11,485 nucleotides of DNA, taken from contig JAYUOV010000204.1 of the NCBI GenBank assembly GCA_043760535.1, forward strand, positions 1 to 11,485, written 5' to 3'. Of this stretch, positions 5,242 to 11,485 are shown in pieces; positions within the stretch are counted from its first letter, which is position 1; each line of letters opens with the position of its first letter. Both the position numbers and the translations under genes were made by a program. Source of the stretch: JAZKFT01 sp043760535 (lineage in GTDB: Bacteria > Bacteroidota > Bacteroidia > Chitinophagales > Chitinophagaceae). Under the pieces are notes generated by a model. That model was not told where the DNA came from. It did no database searches and worked only from the letters and a program-made list of their open reading frames with translations.

Positions 5242-8200
5242 TTACCGCATCAAATACATTTTGCCATAACCTTTATTAAAATACTTATCTGTTTGGTCTT
5301 GGCTTTGCTGGTCGAAGTTTTCGTTGATTTTAAATTTGTCCATCTTCTTTCCGTTGAGGCCAGTTACTACACGGTACAAATAAACGCCGTTGGCAAGCTT
5401 GGCTCCGTACTGATCTGTTCCGTCCCACTTAAACTCTGTAATGTTTCGGCCAATGTTCAATGTTCCCAATTCCTGTTTGGTTACTTCCCTTACTATTTTA
5501 CCAGTAATGGTGAGTATCTGAATTTTAAATTCCTGCGGAATTTCGTGGCCGGTTATTGTAAATACAAATGCTGTAGATGTGGTAAAAGGGTTGGGATAAT
5601 TAAACAGGTTACTAATCATTGGCTTATTAAAAACCTGAAAGCTAACCCTGTATTCACTTGGGCCTGCCTTATTGCCACTACGGTCTTTACCTGCAATTAC
5701 CATTTCATAGTCCCTAATTTCTGTGTCTTGCGTAAGGGTTGGGTAAAAATCTATTGTGGCTGTATTATCTGTACCTGCCACTGCTGGGGTAAACCGTAGC
5801 GTATCGGTTCCGAAACGGTAATTACGAACGGTGCCGTCTGGGAAACGAAGGGTTAGCCCTAATAACGAAGTATCGTTTAGTGCTAGCCATTTACTCTCAT
5901 CTTTTAGCTTCACCTGTATGTGCGGTTTAGAACTTACAATATCCCTGTTTAAAATATGCAGGCCATCAAAAGTTACATCCATTAACGGATTGTAATTATC
6001 GGGCTTAACAAAGAAATTTCGATACAAAAAGTTATTAAAGTGATACTGTTCTGGCTGATCCGAAGCCGGATTTACTTCTAGAAAAATGTTGTTGACCCCC
6101 GGAAAATCTTTTGTATCCAATTGAATATTAATAGTGGTGGTGTCACCTACTGCCAAATCTTTTTTCTTACTAATTGGGTAAATGCGATTGTTATTATTCT
6201 GATCGAGGATGATGACGTTAACCTTAATACTGTCTCTGAATTTTACATCGCTTATATTCTTAAAAGCAATAGAAAAATTTAGTGGTTCACCTGTTTCTAA
6301 AGTGTCTTTTGTTTTTAATAAAATATTGGCTGCTAGTGCCCCCTCCGGTGCCGGATTGTACAATAATCGCCAGTATCGAAGGTTGTAAGCTGTTCCATTA
6401 ATTGAGTCGGCGTTCCTCATTTTTAACCGCATGTACGGATATTGCGAAGCACTAACGGTACTAATATCAAAATCCTGTTGGGCTGCGGTAAGTGTGTAAA
6501 GTTTGGTTTCTGCCCCAGCATTATTAATACCTACCACGTCTATGGTAGCGTTATCCCCTGCTTTTGTATCAACTGTGTTGCCTCTCCATTTTACACTTTT
6601 CCATGCCATAGCAGGCCCAAGTACAGGCGAAGCTATAAAGCCGAGCGTATCTGCGGTGGGTGCATACGCGTTCATTTGAATGCGTTCTAAACCCTCACTA
6701 AATTTCCATTTGGCTACATAAGATGGATCGCCTTTTTTGTACAGAAAAATCCAGGTTCTTGCCCGGTTAAAAGAGTCAATATCTGCAAAACCAGCATTTT
6801 TTAATTTATGGTACAATGATTTTCCGGCACCAAAAGTGTTTTCATCTGCTTTTAAAGTTGCTGCAAATGTTTCATCGTTAAAAGGGATATCCAAAAATTT
6901 TCGAACCGCTACATAGCTGCCATTCGGTATGGAATCCATAAAATCCATCATTAATTTTCTATTCGCCTGGCTGCGGTCGTCCCACTCAAAATTAAATCTT
7001 CTATTTGTACCACAGTTATTTAACGTACTACCATATCTGCCGGTAAGGTTTGGCATTATACTAAATGTAACTGGGTCAAAAACATTGAAAATGAGAGAGT
7101 GACCAATACAAGCGCTTTGCACTCTGCCATCATTATTTACCGAAATACTAAAATGTCCATCTTCGAGGCCACTTACTGGATAAACACTATGTGTAAAAAA
7201 CAGGTTGTTATTCTGTTGCCTAAAATCCCATTTGCGGGTAAAGGAGTCTATATAAATACGATCTGTACCACTTTTTAAATGCTGATACACATGGCTTTGG
7301 TTAAAGCCTTGGTTAGTTCCATTTAGATAAACAAATGATGCTGTGTTCCAACGCTGTGGGTTATTATTAGCTGGTACTACTGCCAGGCGCCAATAAAATA
7401 CGATACTGTCGTAATTGGCAAAATTGATACCGGGATCAAACTCAGCAATACCGCCAGCTACTGTTAGGTTGCGGGTAACTTTTAATGGCGAATTAAATAG
7501 CTCCGTAGTATCTAGTTCCATTCTGTAGGCTTTGGCATCGGCCAATGGGTTAGATGTGGAGCCAAAAAGCTTGATGTTTTGTTTATTTACAATGGAAAAA
7601 TTGTACGGATAAACAGGCCGCATTTCATCCTCAAAAATTACAAAATCTTTGCCGGTAGTATTGTTTAATTCACTTAGTTCATCTATCCTATTTTCAGTTT
7701 CTAGGCTCACTATAATCCTACTTTGGCCTTTATCCCTGTTAGATACGATTGGTAAACTGAGTTCTATTGAATCCGAATATTTTGTGGATCGTATTTTCTT
7801 TTTGTACACAATTTCTGTAAGGCCTGAAGGGTTTAATGCCGAAATGGGGTACTGCCTTTTTATCTCAACAACCATAGAATCGCCGATGGCCTTACCAATG
7901 TTATAGTGAAAGATTTTTACTTTAAAACTACTATCAGCCACCGAAATAAAATTGGGATTTACTACAATATTCGGTTCCTCAATGCTATAATCTGGCTTGG
8001 CAAAACTATTGAGCTTAATGGCTGGATCGCCATGTAAGGTTTGTTCTTCGCAATGTATTCTGCCTACGTAATCGCTGCCGTAGGTACTGATAATGAATTG
8101 TATGGCATCCTGAATGTTTTTACCAACCGACTTGCCGTAACCCGTTTTGCTTACCGAATTATAAAAGCCTGTGGAATAAGCATCTAGCCCGGTAGTAAGA

Positions 8201-10371
8201 CCAAAGTGCGTACTGGCTATTAGGCCTATGGAACCACGGTTTGGTGCCAAAACATATTTCTCAGAGATGGTACTTTTAACTACAAACCGGCTGGTATCCA
8301 ATGTAAAAAAGTTACCTGCATTACAGCCGTTGAGCAGGAACATGGGGTATTTTTTGGGATTACTGTAAGTGTTTGGATCTTCTAAGTTATAATCTAATGC
8401 CGTGGCAGAAGAGTGGCCAAAGTAGGTGAGTAAACCTATGCCCTCTGTAAATGCTTTGTTTAAAACTTCGCTTCCGATGCTGGTGGCGGTTCCCGAATTA
8501 AACTTGCTTAAAGTGGTAACACTGGCGCCAAAAAGCGTATCTTCTATAATTCTTTTGTAGTTACCAAAATAAAAAGTAAGCACTTGATCTAAATCTGGAG
8601 AATTGGCGCCAACCACATGCACTACTCTTTTCATCCAAGCCTTATCTGCCTGTAATTGCGATGGTGCTATTTGCCCCGCCTCATACTCTTTTACTTTGTT
8701 TAAATAGGCTATAATCTCTGTACCATCTACTGCACTTAGCCTGCCAATTGGTGTTACAGGAAATGGATTCATATCCGCAGAAGAAAGCAACACATCCGAA
8801 GCCGGATAACCAAAAGTAGGTATCAGGTTTAGCTTCTCAGAGATAGGTAAATTTTGCCCAAACCGGTAATCTTGGTAAGAAACGCCCTTGCCTATAAGTA
8901 ATGTAAATTTTGGTAAAACATCAAAACGCTGCCTGGCAAACCGTAGAAAATTACGAACAGAGTTGGGATGCTTTTTAATACCGAACGCAAACTGATCTTC
9001 TAACTGATCTATGTCGTAAATTTTGGTATTGTAACCGCCACCCAAAGCGGAGTTGCGGTACTGCCGGTACAGCTCTACAGGGTTGCTGCCATTTACCGGA
9101 GCGTAAAGAATATTGTTCGAAATAATAAGGTAGTCGCCCTGATTAGCAGTATTTGCGTAGTTAATAAAGTTGCGCTGCAGCAAGCCGGTTACTGTATTAA
9201 AATGGTTATTATCTTGGCTTAGTAATACATACTTTGTAAGTGCAGATGATGCAGGCAAAGCAAAGCGAATAGTGGCACCATTTACTTCTGCCAAATAACG
9301 CCTGTTATTTGATAAATCGTAAAGTATTGGTTGGGGAAGACCTTTATCAAAATCTGCAATTTCAAGGTACTGACCAGCGGCATTTGCAGTAAGTTCAAAT
9401 TCAAAAACTCGTTGATTATTAAACTTAAATAACCTAGGGTAAGTAAGGTCTAAAAAGCTAAACACAATCCTGTCGAAAGGCACTGGGCAGGCGTTTATAA
9501 TTTTATAAGCCCCTTCGCCATTTGGTATGGAGCTAACTGGTATATTTTTGTAGGTTTGCGTTTTAGCTTCAAAAGCACTAAGGCTTATTTGTCCCAGTTC
9601 ATTATTGTTTAAAGTAAGCTTTACTTCTCTGCTGTTAGGCGCCACACCAGCGGCACCTACTTTTACAGTACAGGTATTACTACTGCCAGTAAATGGATAA
9701 AAATTTCGTTTGTAACTAGGTATAATGTAGCCACCAGCTCTGGCTAGTGAATCTGTATAAATTTCAAACGTACTCATCATTTCCCCAATATCGTAAGAAG
9801 ATGAAAAGATGTATTCGCCTGCAGAAGTATTGGCAAATCCCCTATTTACATTTTCCTTAAAATCTAGTGTTTCTGTGTACATCAAAAAAGGTTCGGCGGT
9901 AAGTCTATTACCCGCTACATTATTAGCTGCCACAGCTATTCTTGCATTGCCTCCAGTAGTATTAAAAGTAAGAAAATAGGTAGAAGAATCGGTTTGTAAA
10001 CTTACTCGGTCGTTTAGCTGGTATAGCGGATCACGGTACAAAACCTTATCGGCTTTACCATCGTTTATTATGCCATAAAATTCTACAAAATCTGCACCTC
10101 CTAATACTCCGGTAACTACCGAAGTATAAATAGGTACCTGCACGCCACTACGCCATAATTGAAAATTTTGTGCAGGAATAGCCGCCAATCCATTGGCCTG
10201 CAGCAAAGATTGGTTAATTCGCATTAGCCCATTTTTACCTACCCTGAATTTGTAATAGGTTTTACCATAGTCTATCCATTCGTTATTAAGCTGTGCATGG
10301 CTGTAGCTTACAGCTAACAGGCAACAGGCAAAAAATAGCTTCTTCATGTGTGACAAAGTATTTTGAGGCAT
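5242..10371 (-). CDS. porU2: PorU2-type T9SS sortase/gingipain-like C25 cysteine protease
   Basis: A very large exported protein of 1709 aa from the ATG at 10371. The ATG at 10347 gives 1701 aa and a cleaner signal peptide (MKKLFFACCLLAVSYSHAQ), and I slightly prefer it. Numbering here is from 10371. Residues about 28-430 are a beta-rich N-terminal region. About 430-790 form the caspase-like C25 domain, with IPTFGYPASDVLLS, TPIGRLSA, the catalytic His653 in LTYFGHSS and the catalytic Cys683 in LLNGCNAGNF, 30 residues apart as in gingipains. Then come CARDB/Ig-like modules (about 790-900 and 1340-1460), an ILEI/FAM3-like region (about 1060-1215) and a FlgD-Ig-like T9SS C-terminal domain (about 1585-1709) with NYPNPFTTST, WDGTDQYGAKLANGVYLYRV and the ending KGYGKMYLMR. 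PorU cleaves the sorting signals of T9SS cargo at the outer membrane; canonical PorU is about 1100-1300 aa, so this fits the longer PorU2 class, whose substrates are unproven. It follows the PorV/PorQ-like gene in an operon. Confidence 0.85.
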   Translation of the reverse strand: MPQNTLSHMKKLFFACCLLAVSYSHAQLNNEWIDYGKTYYKFRVGKNGLMRINQSLLQANGLAAIPAQNFQLWRSGVQVPIYTSVVTGVLGGADFVEFYGIINDGKADKVLYRDPLYQLNDRVSLQTDSSTYFLTFNTTGGNARIAVAANNVAGNRLTAEPFLMYTETLDFKENVNRGFANTSAGEYIFSSSYDIGEMMSTFEIYTDSLARAGGYIIPSYKRNFYPFTGSSNTCTVKVGAAGVAPNSREVKLTLNNNELGQISLSAFEAKTQTYKNIPVSSIPNGEGAYKIINACPVPFDRIVFSFLDLTYPRLFKFNNQRVFEFELTANAAGQYLEIADFDKGLPQPILYDLSNNRRYLAEVNGATIRFALPASSALTKYVLLSQDNNHFNTVTGLLQRNFINYANTANQGDYLIISNNILYAPVNGSNPVELYRQYRNSALGGGYNTKIYDIDQLEDQFAFGIKKHPNSVRNFLRFARQRFDVLPKFTLLIGKGVSYQDYRFGQNLPISEKLNLIPTFGYPASDVLLSSADMNPFPVTPIGRLSAVDGTEIIAYLNKVKEYEAGQIAPSQLQADKAWMKRVVHVVGANSPDLDQVLTFYFGNYKRIIEDTLFGASVTTLSKFNSGTATSIGSEVLNKAFTEGIGLLTYFGHSSATALDYNLEDPNTYSNPKKYPMFLLNGCNAGNFFTLDTSRFVVKSTISEKYVLAPNRGSIGLIASTHFGLTTGLDAYSTGFYNSVSKTGYGKSVGKNIQDAIQFIISTYGSDYVGRIHCEEQTLHGDPAIKLNSFAKPDYSIEEPNIVVNPNFISVADSSFKVKIFHYNIGKAIGDSMVVEIKRQYPISALNPSGLTEIVYKKKIRSTKYSDSIELSLPIVSNRDKGQSRIIVSLETENRIDELSELNNTTGKDFVIFEDEMRPVYPYNFSIVNKQNIKLFGSTSNPLADAKAYRMELDTTELFNSPLKVTRNLTVAGGIAEFDPGINFANYDSIVFYWRLAVVPANNNPQRWNTASFVYLNGTNQGFNQSHVYQHLKSGTDRIYIDSFTRKWDFRQQNNNLFFTHSVYPVSGLEDGHFSISVNNDGRVQSACIGHSLIFNVFDPVTFSIMPNLTGRYGSTLNNCGTNRRFNFEWDDRSQANRKLMMDFMDSIPNGSYVAVRKFLDIPFNDETFAATLKADENTFGAGKSLYHKLKNAGFADIDSFNRARTWIFLYKKGDPSYVAKWKFSEGLERIQMNAYAPTADTLGFIASPVLGPAMAWKSVKWRGNTVDTKAGDNATIDVVGINNAGAETKLYTLTAAQQDFDISTVSASQYPYMRLKMRNADSINGTAYNLRYWRLLYNPAPEGALAANILLKTKDTLETGEPLNFSIAFKNISDVKFRDSIKVNVIILDQNNNNRIYPISKKKDLAVGDTTTINIQLDTKDFPGVNNIFLEVNPASDQPEQYHFNNFLYRNFFVKPDNYNPLMDVTFDGLHILNRDIVSSKPHIQVKLKDESKWLALNDTSLLGLTLRFPDGTVRNYRFGTDTLRFTPAVAGTDNTATIDFYPTLTQDTEIRDYEMVIAGKDRSGNKAGPSEYRVSFQVFNKPMISNLFNYPNPFTTSTAFVFTITGHEIPQEFKIQILTITGKIVREVTKQELGTLNIGRNITEFKWDGTDQYGAKLANGVYLYRVVTGLNGKKMDKFKINENFDQQSQDQTDKYFNKGYGKMYLMR

Positions 10372-10380
10372 AACAGTTAA

Positions 10381-11484
10381 TTATTTTTCTTTTTTGCGGA
10401 GGTCTAGCCGCAAAGAAACGATATGAGTGTATAGTGGCGAAGTCTGGTTGGCAAGGTTATTAAAAGCATAATCAATACCTACATTACCAAACTTAAAACC
10501 AGCACCTACACAGGGCTGGTAAATCCATACTTTTTTTAGATTGGTAGTGTCGCCATCCTTTAATCCCTGCTGAAAATTATATATACCGCCACGTAAAAAG
10601 AATACGTTGTTTACATCCAGCTCCAAACCCAGCCTTGGATCTACGCTAATGGGGTCGCTGCTGAAAATGGTATTTCTTTTACCGTCAAAAGTTACGTCCA
10701 TGGCCACTTCAGTGTTCAGTTTCACCTTTTTACCCAAATTAAAATGATAAGCAGCACCCAACGATAAACGGGGTGCGGTTAGTTCGGTAGATTTTTCCGG
10801 TATATCGTTTTTGGTTAAGTACAGCACCTCTTTTTCTTTTTCGGTAAAAGCAAAAGACCAGGCATTAAAAGTGGTAGTAGCATCCCGAAGTACCGCACCA
10901 AGGCTCCATTTTGGCCCCTGAAAACTCCAGGAAGCATCTATACCAAAACCCCAGGCTTTGGCAAAGCTGCCTACATTGCGGTGAATAATTTTTACATTCC
11001 CGCCAAAGCTCATCAGGTGGTCTTCATCTACCTGCTTTATTTTTTGTGCCAATGAAAAAATAAAGGCATAATCGGCCGAAGAAAAAGTTTCGATATTGCC
11101 ATAATTAATAGAACCATCTGGCTCTACGAGGTATAAAGTATTGGGAATATCATCCACAGCAAAACGCAGAATAGAAACGCCCAAAGTGCGTTTATTATCC
11201 GCCAGCGGTATGGCCACAGCACCAAAATCGTATTTTCCAATGCCGGCAAAATACTCTGCATGCATGAGAGAAATAGAGGGTATATCTTTTACACGAATAA
11301 GGGCTGCAGGATTCCAATATCCGCTAGTGGCATCTTGTGTGCTGGCTACTTGCGCACCACCCATGCCCATGCCCCTAGCACCAGAACCGATATTTAAAAA
11401 CTCGTTAGAATACTTTCGAAACTGGCAATAGCCTTGTGTACAGCTTAATATAATTATGCCAATAAAAATGAGGCAGCCCTTCAT
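10381..11484 (-). CDS. PorV/PorQ-family outer-membrane beta-barrel protein
   Basis: 367 aa from the ATG at 11484, one base inside the window edge. The N-terminus is a signal peptide (about residues 1-21, positive charge then LIFIGIIILSCTQGYCQ). The mature protein opens with FLNIGSGARGMGMGGAQVA (29-47) and SGYWNPAAL (54-62), the diagnostic start of the PorV/PorQ (UPF0164) family of FadL-like barrels. It continues with alternating polar/apolar strands and ends in VSLRLDLRKKEK, compatible with a last barrel strand. PorV and PorQ belong to the T9SS attachment complex, where PorV shuttles cargo to PorU. The VPFL...PDARAGAMGD block I associate with true PorV is absent, so I call only the family. 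Its TAA is 9 bases before the ATG at 10371 of the PorU2-like gene (33 bases before the alternative ATG), pointing to a dedicated pair in one transcript. The promoter lies outside the window. Confidence 0.82.
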   Translation of the reverse strand: MKGCLIFIGIIILSCTQGYCQFRKYSNEFLNIGSGARGMGMGGAQVASTQDATSGYWNPAALIRVKDIPSISLMHAEYFAGIGKYDFGAVAIPLADNKRTLGVSILRFAVDDIPNTLYLVEPDGSINYGNIETFSSADYAFIFSLAQKIKQVDEDHLMSFGGNVKIIHRNVGSFAKAWGFGIDASWSFQGPKWSLGAVLRDATTTFNAWSFAFTEKEKEVLYLTKNDIPEKSTELTAPRLSLGAAYHFNLGKKVKLNTEVAMDVTFDGKRNTIFSSDPISVDPRLGLELDVNNVFFLRGGIYNFQQGLKDGDTTNLKKVWIYQPCVGAGFKFGNVGIDYAFNNLANQTSPLYTHIVSLRLDLRKKEK

Positions 11485-11485
11485 A

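Noticed and set aside
11428..11442. Lipoprotein-like cysteine (Cys15 after ILS) in the PorV/PorQ-like signal peptide
   Set aside because: Leu at -2 does not fit a standard lipobox, and the family consists of barrels with ordinary signal peptides; cleavage near Cys20-Gln21 is more likely.

Overview
The window looks like chromosomal DNA from a member of the Bacteroidota, probably a Chitinophagales/Chitinophagaceae-type bacterium. The reasons are a type IX secretion (T9SS) sortase-like protein with its own C-terminal sorting domain, a PorV/PorQ-family outer-membrane protein, AT-rich spacers, and gene starts without Shine-Dalgarno sequences. There are seven protein-coding genes: one cut by the left edge, and one whose start codon lies one base inside the right edge. 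I see no RNA genes, CRISPR arrays, transposase genes or prophage genes.

Left part (1-3130, + strand): a tight four-gene run encoding a HAD-IB phosphatase (3' end only), a UbiA-family 5-phosphoribosyl-1-pyrophosphate:polyprenyl-phosphate transferase, a DprE1-like FAD oxidoreductase and a DprE2-like short-chain reductase. Read together they are a route to polyprenyl-phosphoryl-arabinofuranose: PRPP plus polyprenyl phosphate gives polyprenyl-P-(5-P-ribose), the phosphatase removes the 5-phosphate, and DprE1/DprE2 epimerise C2 of the ribose. This donor pathway is known from mycobacterial arabinan synthesis and from D-arabinofuranose modification of some Pseudomonas type IV pilins. The glycosyltransferase using the donor is not in the window. 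DprE1 carries alanine where the benzothiazinone-targeted cysteine sits in the Mycobacterium tuberculosis enzyme.

Middle (3208-5064, - strand): a single gene for an Hsp70 chaperone of the HscA type (Fe-S cluster assembly), convergent with the arabinose-donor genes and without visible isc/hscB/fdx neighbours. The 177-bp spacer upstream of it (5065-5241) holds an intrinsic terminator for the next leftward operon, enclosed by an exact 14-bp inverted repeat built from CGTTAAC units, and a possible -7 promoter box for hscA.

Right part (5242-11484, - strand): a two-gene operon, first a PorV/PorQ-family outer-membrane beta-barrel protein and then a very large (about 1700 aa) PorU2-type gingipain-fold (C25) protease/sortase with its catalytic His and Cys in place. 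The two presumably work together at the cell surface in or alongside the T9SS attachment machinery.
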